Source of the DNA: Pomphorhynchus laevis
Taxonomy: Eukaryota > Acanthocephala > Palaeacanthocephala > Echinorhynchida > Pomphorhynchidae
Assembly (NCBI GenBank): GCA_012934845.2
Contig: WNNJ02001593.1
Location: 62,001-126,000, forward strand
Direction of reading: 5' to 3'
DNA: 64,000 nt
Part shown: one piece after another, positions 48,403-58,706 of the stretch
Position numbering within the stretch: position 1 is the first letter of the stretch
Layout: each line of letters starts with the position of its first letter
Position numbers and translations under genes: made by a program
Notes under the pieces: generated by a model
What the model was told of the DNA's origin: nothing
The model's input: the letters and a program-made list of their open reading frames with translations, nothing else
Databases searched by the model: none

Positions 48403-51400
48403 ATGCCGCGCGGTGTTCCTTCCTCAATACCCAAATGTTGCAACTGTAATTCAAGTGCCGCCCGTTGTATTCGGTGTCCTTGTGCAAAATCAAAGAAACA
48501 ATGTTTAAACTGTGTAGCCCCACACTGTACACGCAAACTAGTTGATCCTTGTCTAACCCACAACTCGAATGACTCAATCGTTGCCACCACAGATGTAGAT
48601 GCAGCTTTATCTCAAAAAACGCTAAGATCCCAAATCGATTCAAGAAACCAATCACAAGCTATCGGATATATTTTTGGATCATTAAGTCACCAGAACTCCG
48701 CAAATATAATCGACACATTATTCAATAATTTAAAGCATTGGATACCAAATTTAATGGATTTACCAATTTGTAATGATAGTAAGGAATTTATCGATATGTT
48801 AACTGAATGCTTCGCGCACTTTAATACCGACAAGCGAACTGACTACGATCCTCTAAAACAGGCGACGGTAATGTGCCAGCTAATTCTACAACGCATTCCA
48901 AGTCGCAAGACAAGTTTTATAAGAAAAACGTTGGCGCGAAGAATCACACTTTGGAGAAATAATGATCTGCTAAAACTCATGGCTGAAGCGGAATATTTAC
49001 AAAAAATGAAATATCACTCAATTAAATTAGGAAGTCGAAAAACCAAATGCGAAATAAAGAGGATTATTAACTTGGTTCGAAATTGCAAGATAGGTAAAGC
49101 TTCACGGACACTAGATACAAAAGAAAATCGAGGTGATCTTGATTTAGACAGTATTATAGACAACCAAACCGTGTTATCAATTCTTAAAGATCTTCATCCT
49201 ACACCTGAACCTGTTAATGAAGAATTCGTACTACAAGGCGATGTAGAAGGCAGGGTTGAACACTATGACGTAAGATTCAGTGACCTGACTCCAGCTGACA
49301 TTATCCATGCAGCGAGGATTACAACGGGATCTGCTGGTCCGTCTGGAGTCGACGCGGATGGCTGGAAAAACTTTCTGACACATCATGGAAATGCATCTAG
49401 CAAGTTGGCTATCCAAATATGCGAATTTACAATCAAAATAGCGATGGACACAATTGATCCGATACGATTAGATGCATACACAGTCAGCCGCCTCGTACCT
49501 CTTGATAAGAACCCAGGAGTGAGGCCAGTTGGAATTGGAGAAACATTACGAAGAATCATTGGACGAGTAGTACTGAACCACGTATCCAAAGATATCACTT
49601 CTGTTTGTAACAATTTTCAACTTTGTGCGGGTCAGCGATGTGGAACGGAAGTGGCGGTTCACACAATGCGAGAGGCATTTGAAAAGACACCAGACTCATG
49701 TATACTCCTGATAGACGCGAAAAATGCATTCAACCAAATAAACAGAAATCTGGCACTCAGAAATATAAAATATATTTGTCCATCCCTGGATAAAATCCTA
49801 CATAACACATATGGACGCACATCCGATCTGGTCGTGAATGGTACGGTACTACACTCCGCCGAAGGCTTTACGCAGGGTGATCCTCTAGCAATGGCAGCTT
49901 TTGCCCTGGCGTCCATTCCTCTGATCAACCGTTTAAAGGAAGTGGCGCCGGGTGCGAAACACGTTTGGTATGCTGATGACGGGGGATGCGTCGGCACAAT
50001 AGCAGAATTGGAAAAAATATGGAAAGAGCTACAGAGATGTGGTCCATCCTTTGGATACTTCATCAATCCCCGGAAGTGTACACTATTAGCTCATAAAGAT
50101 TTAGTTGAAAATGCTGCAGTTGCTTTAACTCAACAAGGAGTTGCTATGAGGAAGGATGGAGTTAAATATCTAGGAAGTTTTATTGGAGAATATGATTTTG
50201 TGCACAACAAATGTTCAGATTTAGTTGAGAAATGGAAGAATACTTTAGATAAACTACAAAGCGTTAGCACTCAGGAGGCTTTCGCTAGCTATCTACTTCT
50301 AACAAAGGCGATACAACCCAAATTATCGTATATTGAACGTACGTGCTATATGCAACAAGCGTGGTTAAAGCCATTCCACTCTAAGCTGTTCAATGATGTA
50401 CTACCTGAAATGCTGGGATACATAGGTCAGGACAACGAAGCTGAGATGATAATATCACTCCCGAATCGTTTTGGAGGGCTGGGAATCATAAACCAATTAA
50501 GAACGTGCGGTTCAGAGTATGAAAACTCGGTCAAGATTTGTAATCCCGCAATGAAAGGTCTAATAGGTGATGACTTGGAAACCCAGCAGAAGCAAATATA
50601 CAAAGAAATCAAAGAATGTAACAAGAGAGAGACAGTGCGATACAGGCAAAGTATAATAGAATTATCACCCAGAGATCTATTTACAATTTTTGAAAACGCG
50701 AGCAAAAGTGGAGCTTCGGCGTGGCTCAGCAGTAATCACGGAGCTAAAGATTTGTTCCTTAATACTCGCGAGTTTCACGATGCTCTGTTAGCTCGTTATG
50801 ACCGGCAAACCTCGAATCATGGAAGGTGTGAATGCGGTAAAAGCAATGAAGTCGCACATATACTGTCTTGCAGAACTGGAGGAATGACATTTGTACGCCA
50901 CAATAGCATTAAGAGTGAACTTGCGAATCAAATTCAAAAAGTATGTCGAAGGGTAATCCAAGAACCAATATTACAGAATGTACCCGAGACCACGTCATTT
51001 GAAGCAACATCGACGACTAGGGATCGTAATGCAAGGGCAGACATTGTGTGTAACGGCCTATTCGGACATGTGACGGAGCGGTCCTTCCTGGACATTTGCA
51101 TTTTTAATAGTTTTGCTCCATCGTATGCAACGAGTCACATGTCAAATCCCTTTGTATATCACGAGGAAAGGAAGAATGGCAAATACAAAGAACGTATAAA
51201 CAGAATTGAGCGGGCTCATTTTCATCCATTTGTTATGTCAACAACGGGTGGATTGGGAAACGCGGCTAACACTGTGTTAAAAAAGGTAGCATCAATGCAT
51301 GCTTTGCAAGGACCACAGAATTACGCCGAGATAATACACACATACAGATGCCGTTTGTCGAGAATGATGGCTCGAGTAGTATCAATGTCCATGCAGGGCG

Positions 51401-51426
51401 TTTGTAGCCAGACGCTAGAATTGTAA
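48403..51426 (+). CDS. RLE-type LINE protein, intact, 1007 aa
   Basis: I take the ATG at 48403 because MPRGVPSS matches the N-termini of relatives; the frame is open further upstream from a non-ATG codon. Cys-rich motif residues 12-45 (CCNCNSSAARCIRCPCAKS, CLNCVAPHC). RT: GSAGPSGVDA (about 309), NPGVRPVGIGETLRRIIG, LIDAKNAFNQINRN (about 437), GFTQGDPLAMAAFA, HVWYADDGGCVG (about 523). RLE: CECGKSNEVAHILSC (about 808), FVRHNSIKSEL (RD replaced by KS), QEPILQN, ARADIVCNGLFG, ERSFLDICIFN. No GGCCC hairpin is seen in its 3' UTR, which ends in TAA-rich sequence. Confidence 0.92.
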   Translation: MPRGVPSSIPKCCNCNSSAARCIRCPCAKSKKQCLNCVAPHCTRKLVDPCLTHNSNDSIVATTDVDAALSQKTLRSQIDSRNQSQAIGYIFGSLSHQNSANIIDTLFNNLKHWIPNLMDLPICNDSKEFIDMLTECFAHFNTDKRTDYDPLKQATVMCQLILQRIPSRKTSFIRKTLARRITLWRNNDLLKLMAEAEYLQKMKYHSIKLGSRKTKCEIKRIINLVRNCKIGKASRTLDTKENRGDLDLDSIIDNQTVLSILKDLHPTPEPVNEEFVLQGDVEGRVEHYDVRFSDLTPADIIHAARITTGSAGPSGVDADGWKNFLTHHGNASSKLAIQICEFTIKIAMDTIDPIRLDAYTVSRLVPLDKNPGVRPVGIGETLRRIIGRVVLNHVSKDITSVCNNFQLCAGQRCGTEVAVHTMREAFEKTPDSCILLIDAKNAFNQINRNLALRNIKYICPSLDKILHNTYGRTSDLVVNGTVLHSAEGFTQGDPLAMAAFALASIPLINRLKEVAPGAKHVWYADDGGCVGTIAELEKIWKELQRCGPSFGYFINPRKCTLLAHKDLVENAAVALTQQGVAMRKDGVKYLGSFIGEYDFVHNKCSDLVEKWKNTLDKLQSVSTQEAFASYLLLTKAIQPKLSYIERTCYMQQAWLKPFHSKLFNDVLPEMLGYIGQDNEAEMIISLPNRFGGLGIINQLRTCGSEYENSVKICNPAMKGLIGDDLETQQKQIYKEIKECNKRETVRYRQSIIELSPRDLFTIFENASKSGASAWLSSNHGAKDLFLNTREFHDALLARYDRQTSNHGRCECGKSNEVAHILSCRTGGMTFVRHNSIKSELANQIQKVCRRVIQEPILQNVPETTSFEATSTTRDRNARADIVCNGLFGHVTERSFLDICIFNSFAPSYATSHMSNPFVYHEERKNGKYKERINRIERAHFHPFVMSTTGGLGNAANTVLKKVASMHALQGPQNYAEIIHTYRCRLSRMMARVVSMSMQGVCSQTLEL

Positions 51427-51525
51427 AACATGACAAATTATAAACGTATTATTATTAATTTATCAATTATTTAAAAAAAAATAAAATAAAAAAAAATTAT
51501 TATTAAAAAAAGCTTAAAAAAAAGC

Positions 51526-51743
51526 TTAAAAAAAGTTTGAGATAAAATAACATACACAAATTACAAAGAACGATTATAGAAGAACGATTATAGAAGAACG
51601 ATTATAGAAGAACGATTATAGAAGAACGATTATAGAAGAACGATTATAGAAGAACGATTATAGAAGAACGATTATTATTATTAAAATTTATAACTGTTCT
51701 AGCAAATTACAGTGCAATTCAATTCTGTTCTTAAACAAAATAA
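51526..51743 (+). promoter_or_regulatory. 5' leader with 14-bp array, RLE LINE 51744
   Basis: AAGTTTGAGATAAAATAAC and ACACAAATTACAAAG, then about 7.5 units of AAGAACGATTATAG (51567-51672), then ATAACTGTTCTAGCAAATTAC and the ATG. Confidence 0.65.
51567..51672 (+). repeat. 14-bp minisatellite, about 7 units
   Basis: The unit AAGAACGATTATAG, nearly perfect. The same unit occurs at 55011 and 58487. Confidence 0.95.
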
Positions 51744-54700
51744 ATGCCCAAGGGCAAGCCTGCGACAACTCTGAAATGCTGTTCATGCAACGGCCCGAAT
51801 GCTAAATGTAAAGGATGTCGATGTGCTAAGCAGAATATCCTATGCTTGAATTGCTCAGCTGTGAATTGTTCCAATCGTGAAGTAAATTGCTCCGTAACAG
51901 CTTCCAATAATATTGCTATATCCATATTGAGTAAACCGAATTCAGATTGTGAAAACTCTGATCATCGGCATTGTCCTCTTAACAACCATATAAATATAAA
52001 TTACACAATGAATACTCGTCAAGAGTCCGATGTATTGTCTATACAGGATATATTCTCAATCGTCATACAATGGAAACCTAACTTATTTCGACTTCCAAAA
52101 TGTTCAGAGTCCAAACAATTTATATCAGAACTTGCACGCATATTCAGGGATTCTCTCACTAATTCGGAAACTTTTACTAAGTACATCATCTTTGGACATC
52201 TTATTCTTCAACGTAATTCTGGTCAATCTCCCAAATCATTGAAATCAACTTTATCCCGACGATTGGACATGTGGTTCAATAATGACTATGCTGGATTATA
52301 CGCTGAAGCCTCGGCCCTTCAAAATATGAAAGCCTTAAAAATTCAACCTTCGAAGTCAAGAGATTGGCGCAAAAAATTCGTCTCATTGGTTGAAAGCTCT
52401 CGACACACCCAGCAATGCATCTTCTAGACAACGATTCTTATGATGGCGTTCCTTTGCAACCAGAGGATGTGATTGGTTCTAAAACTGTTCGGGAATTATT
52501 ACTCGACAAGCACCCTGTACCGAGCCCATTAGTTCCTCATAATAATAATAATACAAATTTATTTAATGTGGCAAATGCGTACAAGCTGTACGCTTACAAG
52601 TCCACAAACAAAAATGAGAAAGTCAAGCAGTTAAATTGTTCAGATGGGATCGGAAGTCATGCTGTTAACTGGTCTTTCCCAATCACAGTTCCAAATTTTC
52701 ACCATGTGATTTTTGATTCAATCGATAGTGAATTGATAATTCGTATGGCTAAACGTGTTAAAGGTGGAGCAGGTCCCTCCGGCGTTGATGCACAGTCATG
52801 GCTACAGATGTTAACTAAGTTTGGTCACGAATCTGCTGAATTGACTAAAGTTTTGTCAACGTTCGCAAAATCTTTAGCTACTAAGCTTATGCCTACTAAT
52901 GTTATAAATGTATTGGCTTCAAGCAGATTAATAGCCTTATCCAAAAAATCGGGAATAAGGCCTATTGGTATTGGCGACGTTAGTAGGAGAATAACGTCGA
53001 AAGCCATTCTTTCTATAATTTCCAATGATATTCAAGAAGTGTGCGGACGGTTGCAAATGTGCGCTGGTCAACGAGCTGGAGTGGAGTGCGTCACGCACGC
53101 AGTTCGCGAATGCCTGTTAAAAGATCCTAATGCAGTTCTTCTCACTGTTGATGCAGATAATGCATTTAACAGAATAAATCGAAAGGCAGCTCTCGCTAAT
53201 ATATCACGCATTTGTCCCTCTATGTCTACTATACTACACAATTTTTACGCTAACCCTTCAAATTTTTCAACTGGTGATAGTTTCATCAAATCCCAAGAGG
53301 GATTTACGCAAGGTGATGTACTTGCTATGCCAGCTTTTGCCGTAGCAACCCTGCCATTATTGTTGAACATTACTGAGGAGTTTCCTAACATCAACCAATT
53401 CTGGTACGCGGATGATGGCAATTTAATCGGCGAACCTGTGCAAATTTACAAGGCTTTCAAATTCTTGTGTGACTACGGCCGTGCTTTCGGATTTCATGTC
53501 AACAGCAACAAATGCGTTCTACTAACTAGTCCCGAAAATGCAGATAGTACCCGCAAACTTTTTAATGAAACAGGAATCGACATTGTTGTCGATGGCACGT
53601 TAGTACTCGGTGCTCCTATTGGAACAGATGATTATATAAATAAAACTACGGAACAAAAGATCTCTAATTATTGCTCATTAGTAAATCGTCTTGCTGACGT
53701 GGGTATTCTTGATTTGCAGATAAGCTATACTAGTATGACCAGATCGCTTCAGCATAAATGGATTCACTTGCAAAGAACCACAAACTGTTCAATTGGTAGT
53801 TTCGATGATCTCTATGACACCATTCAGAAGCGTTTTGATAAGCTTTTTAATTTGAAATTGCCTGACGACGATTATTTATGGCCGTTATTTACCATTCCGA
53901 TAAGACTAGGTGGTCTAGGTATTGCTAACCCACGTTTTACTGCGATAGAAGAGTTTAAAAGCCTAAAAGATATATGCATTCCTTATTTAAATGGCTTATA
54001 CGGTGCGGACTTAAGGACTGAACAATCCAAACGCATTGCCCTTATAGGCACTTCAAAGATTGATCTTCAAAAGTTATTGCTTAGAGATCGAGTAGCTAAT
54101 GTTGGTGACAATTTGTTACGTATTATGGAACATCTACAAGTCAAAGGTGCCTCGTCATGGCTCTCCACATATCCTACGAGTGATCGTTGGACTCGAGTTA
54201 GCAATGTAGAATTTCGTGACGCACTTGCAGCTCGATATCATAGACTACCACTAGACGCGCCCTCTCATTGCCCCTGCGGTGAACATAATTCTCTGGCTCA
54301 CTCACTTACCTGTCCCACCGGAGGTCATCCATCGATAAGACATGATTCAATTCGTGATATATTTTCTAAAACCTTGACAGAAATATGTGATAATGTGCAA
54401 AAAGAGCCAACACTACTGCCAGTAAATTCTAGTATTCATTTCGAGCGCATATCTACATCTCGCGCTCATGATGCACGTTTGGATATCGCCTGCTGTGGTT
54501 TTTATGGAAGTCGTTCGGAGCGAACTTTATTTGATACTTGCGTTTTTAACGTTTTCGCTCCGTCCAACCTTTCGAAATCCGCTGGGGCTGCTTTTACATA
54601 TCACGAAACACGTAAATTCGCTAAGTATCAAGAGAGAGTAACTGCCATAGAGAGGGCGAATTTCGCACCTATCGTGTTATCATGTTTCGGTGGAGCAGTA

Positions 54701-54883
54701 AAATCATCTGCACAATTAATTCAGAGAATTGCACAGAAGATGGCAATAAAAAACAATCATTCCTACTCAGAAGAATTGACAAAATTACGGTCAAAGATTG
54801 GAATTCGGTTAACTCGTTCAATTTCGATGTGTATTCGCGGTCCTCGTTCTGCTCGACATCGACCTGCAAACTCAATGAACTAA
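51744..54883 (+). pseudogene. RLE-type LINE, frameshifted and carrying an L2 tail insertion
   Basis: The same subfamily as 58707-61727 and nearly identical to it. The first 228 codons end at 52427 because one base is missing near 52405 (SSRHTQ versus SSRLNTA). The rest (52415-54883) is open and includes RT (GGAGPSGVDA, TVDADNAFNRINRK, GFTQGDVLAMPAFA, FWYADDGNLIG) and RLE (CPCGEHNSLAHSLTC, IRHDSIRD, ARLDIACCGFYG, ERTLFDTCVFN). A 120-bp insertion at 52539 adds 40 codons without breaking the frame. Confidence 0.9.
52539..52658 (-). mobile_element. L2-type 3' tail inserted in an RLE LINE
   Basis: 120 bp present here and absent from the sister copy at 59503. On the minus strand it is the last part of an L2-type element (matching 33990-34095), with hairpin GCGTAC-AAGCT-GTACGC (52577-52593) and a TAA/TTA-rich end. 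TCAT lies at both edges, a likely short target-site duplication. Confidence 0.85.
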
Positions 54884-55010
54884 AATTTATAGTATAACTA
54901 TATTTGTTTGTTTGTTTTTTCAAAAAAAATCAATTATTAAAAAAAATAAAAAAAAAATAAAATTATTATTATTAATAATAAAAAAGAATTGATTATTAAA
55001 GTACTTACAA

Positions 55011-55115
55011 AGAACGATTATAGAAGAACGATTATAGAAGAACGATTATAGAAGAACGATTATAGAAGAACGATTATAGAAGAACGATTATAGAAGAACG
55101 ATTATAGAAGAACGA
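55011..55115 (+). repeat. 14-bp minisatellite, about 7 units
   Basis: AAGAACGATTATAG units, preceding a second leader block. Confidence 0.95.
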
Positions 55116-55234
55116 GCTTAAAAAAAAGTTTGAGATAAAATAACATACACAAATTACAAAGAGCGATTATCAAGAAAAAGTCAAATACAATAACATCTTA
55201 CAATTCACAATCGGAAGAGCAAGATCCTTGCTAA
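55116..55234 (+). promoter_or_regulatory. 5' leader of RLE LINE 55235
   Basis: AAGTTTGAGATAAAATAAC and ACACAAATTACAAAG follow the array here, whereas at 51526 they precede it, as if a leader block had been duplicated or joined anew. Confidence 0.55.
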
Positions 55235-58200
55235 ATGGTCCGAGGAAAACCTTCATCAATGCAACTCTGCTGCACTTGTAATGGTCCTGCAGCTCGCTGT
55301 AAGGGTTGTAAATGTGCGAAAAACAATAGAAAATGCACAAATTGTCGAGTTTCTGATTGTCTGAATTCTTCTAAAATGAAAATTGTTCATGCGAATCCTT
55401 ACGATGGATGTTCAGATTCTGCCTCCCAGTCAACTAAAATTAGTAAGGTTGCAGGTAACCCTTCTATTAACTTCACAGCTACTCAATCCGTAATGAACAT
55501 ACCTAAATCTCCGCTTACCGAAGTCTTATCTATGAGACAAGTTTACGACCATGTCATCCAATGGCGTCCCAACTTATTGATGTTACCAGCGTGTAATGCT
55601 AGTCGTATGGTCATCAAGATACTGACATCTTTCTATTCGTGCGTTGCAAGCAATGGGATGGACGCAAATCTTTCCTTGATAAAGGCAACAGTATTTTCTC
55701 ATTGTATTTTGCAGAGATTACAAACTTCGAGAATTGGGATAGTAAGAAAAACCTTGGAGCGCAGACTAGCACTTTGGGAATCTGGGAAAATAGGCGAACT
55801 GTACAGCGAGGCAAACTATCTGCAGAGTGAAAGATCTTTGCGGAATGACAAGAATGATATGGATTGGACTAAGCGCTATCGAAATTTAGTGACTCGTGGA
55901 CGGTTGGCCGCAAGTACGTCCATTTTGGAAGGTGAAACTCTATCCCGAATGCTATCACCCGACGAATGCATAAACGGCAAGTCCGTTAGGGAAGCACTAT
56001 CTGATCTTCATCCTCAAGCAGCACCTATAATGCATAGTGCATTACTCTCCGAATACTTACCTGGAACAGTTACTCATCAAACTAGCCGATATTTCGTGTT
56101 GGACGATCAATGTATTATTCGTGCTTGCAAGCGAACTCAAGGTGGAGCTGGTCCATCTGGCCTAGACGCACTCAGCTGGAGGCACATGTTAACGAAATTT
56201 GGACAGGACTCGATAAATTTAGCACGGTCCCTTGCTTCATTTGCGATAAGGCTAGCGACTGAGTCAGTGGAACCCATTCAGCTAGAAGCTTTTACAACTT
56301 GTCGCTTAATCGCCCTACAAAAAAAATCGGGTGGCATTCGGCCGATTGGAATCGGGGACACCGCAAGACGAATAGTTAGCAAGGCGATAATAGAGATCGT
56401 GAGAAAGGATATTCAACAGGTGGCCGGGATTTCCCAGCTAGCTGCGGGACAGAAAGGAGGTATCGATCATGCTGTTCACTCACTACGTGCAAGATATACA
56501 TCAGGACGTGACATGTGTATGCTAGCCATAGACGCTTCTAATGCGTTCAACTCTCTAAATCGAAATGTAGCACTGCATAACATAGAGTACGGATGCCCCT
56601 CGTTATCACGTGTACTAAATAATATATATAGTACTCCTGCAGAATTGGTTCTTGGAGATGGCAGTAGCATCTACTCAATGGAGGGTTTTACGCAAGGAGA
56701 CCCCTTCGCGATGCCAGGTTTCGCAATCTCGTCACTTCCTCTTATAGCACTTATCAGTCGTTCGGTCCCCAACGTTTTTCAAAAATGGTATGCCGACGAC
56801 GCGAATTTTGTTGGAAAGTCGGATGAACTGAAAACGGTATGGGATTTACTGATTCACGAGGGTCCTAAATTCGGCTACCATGTGAATCCAGAAAAGAGTG
56901 TACTTGTGTCGCATTTCCCGATCTCTATTCATGATATTCCCTCACCAGACATCAAAACCTCGATCAACGGAACAATGATCTTGGGTGCTCCAATAGGGTC
57001 TGCAGAGTTTGTGGAAGATACTATCCGGTTGAAAGCATACAAATGGACCGCACTTGTGCGAAAACTAGCAGTGGTTGCCAACATCGATCCGCACGTTGCA
57101 TACTGCGGCCTGATAAACTCAGTCCAAATGAAATGGATTTTTTCTTTACGAACAAGCAAGTGTCATGAAGACTGGTTAACGGACTTGGGATCTGCACTTA
57201 GAGATGTTCTTCTTCCCCTTTTCGCAGATTGGAATCTAAATCAGAATTGGAAGGTGTTACTCACATCTCCTTTAAAGCTGGGAGGACTTGGAATTGTGGA
57301 TCCCACCTTTACATTGAGTCTAGAGTACGATAGCTCAATTATCTCTCGCATCAACGTATGACATCGGTGTCCATGCAGAAGCTCTATATGATATTCAAAA
57401 ATCAAGATTACTAGATATTACTTCCATACGAATGAGCAGGTTGAAAGAGCGACTACATAGCGTAGCTGACAATTTCGATTCTTCAGTTCACAACGCGATT
57501 ACGCATGCGATGCGATCAGGTGCATCATCGTGGTTAAGTGCATTGCCTCTATCAACCGAAAAGCACAATCTATCTTCCAATCAATTCAAAGATGCCATAG
57601 CCAGCCGTTATGGACAAGTGCCTTCAGACCTGACGAATCGTTTTTGTCCTTGTGGTGAGAAGCTGGATATAAGTCATGCACTTGCTTGTAGAAACGGGGG
57701 CCTTCCTATTATACGCCACAACGCTATAAGGGACATACTTGCCATAGAGCTTTCTCGAGTGTGTAACTCTGTGAACACGGAGCCGGTCCTAAGCACAGTA
57801 CCTGCAAATCTAAAATTTATGGAACGCACAACTACACGTGACATTAGTGCCCGGCTTGATATTGTTTGTTCTGGACTTGGCAACGATTGGTTTGAGCGGA
57901 CGTTTCTAGACGTTACGGTTTTTTTTCGGTTTTTGCTCAGGCCAGTAGCTCTAGATCTCTCGAAGCACATTTTCAGTACAATAAACAACGAAAATTGTCT
58001 AAATACAATGAAAGAATAGTGGAGGTGGAACGAGGGACATTCATTCCGTTCGTATTATCTTCATCTGGTGGATTGGGGGATCAGGCAATCAAATTACTGA
58101 AAACCCTTTCTGGTGCAATCTCTCGCCGAACGAATGCAGAATACGCCGAAACGCTCACTCGGATCAAAAGGAAAATATCCATTGAAATAGCCCGCTCCGC

Positions 58201-58324
58201 CTCAGCATGTTTACGAGCCCCACGTTTACGCAAGAACGGTGCAATACAGTCAGACGGAACTATGTTAAACAGCTTGAATCAGGTTTTCTCAGAAGAAATT
58301 GTAGACAATGATTTCTATCGTTGA
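55235..58324 (+). pseudogene. RLE-type LINE protein, two frameshifts
   Basis: Start MVRGKPSSM. Cys-rich motif CCTCNGPAARCKGCKCAKNN, CTNCRVSDC. RT: GGAGPSGLDA, GGIRPIGIGDTARRI, AIDASNAFNSLNRN, GFTQGDPFAMPGFA, KWYADDANFVG. The first frame ends at 57361; one base shifts it, and 57432-58019 carries CPCGEKLDISHALAC, IIRHNAIRD, NTEPVLS, ARLDIVCSGLG and ERTFLDVTVFF. A length change in the T-run near 57920 shifts it again, and 57995-58324 gives the C-terminus (KYNERIVEVERGTF, SACLRAPRLRK). Confidence 0.87.
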
Positions 58325-58329
58325 ACTAA

Positions 58330-58345
58330 TGCCCATTTGCGGGTA
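58330..58345 (+). promoter_or_regulatory. 3' UTR hairpin, partial, RLE LINE 55235
   Basis: GCCC-ATTTGC-GGG is kept; the outer CC side is not (GGGTATAAT). Confidence 0.5.
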
Positions 58346-58439
58346 TAATGTGTATTCGTTATTTATTATTAATAATAAAAATTTAAAATAAAAAAAAATA
58401 ATAAATAATAATAATAAATAATAATAAATATTATTATTA

Positions 58440-58706
58440 TTAATAATAATATTGAAGAAAAATTATAACTGTTCTAACGAATTACAAAGAACGATTATAG
58501 AAGAACGATTATAGAAGAACGATTATAGAAGAACGATTATAGAAGAACGATTATAGAAGAACGATTATAGAAGAACGATTATAGAAGAACGATTATAGAA
58601 GAACGATTATAGAAGAACGATTATAGAAGAACGATTATTATTATTAAAATTTATAACTGTTCTAGCAAATTACAGTGCAATTCAATTCTGTTCTTAAACA
58701 AAATAA
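58440..58706 (+). promoter_or_regulatory. 5' leader with 14-bp array, RLE LINE 58707
   Basis: The array is flanked by two copies of the same leader word: ATAACTGTTCTAACGAATTAC before (58466) and ATAACTGTTCTAGCAAATTAC after (58652). Confidence 0.6.
58487..58640 (+). repeat. 14-bp minisatellite, about 11 units
   Basis: AAGAACGATTATAG units, nearly perfect; longer than in the sister copy at 51567. Confidence 0.95.

Noticed and set aside
51526-51545. AAGTTTGAG in several leaders equals the last nine bases of the nematode SL1 spliced leader
   Set aside because: Only nine bases match, the preceding bases do not fit SL1, and sister leaders read CATTTGAG. Not enough to infer trans-splicing or a nematode.
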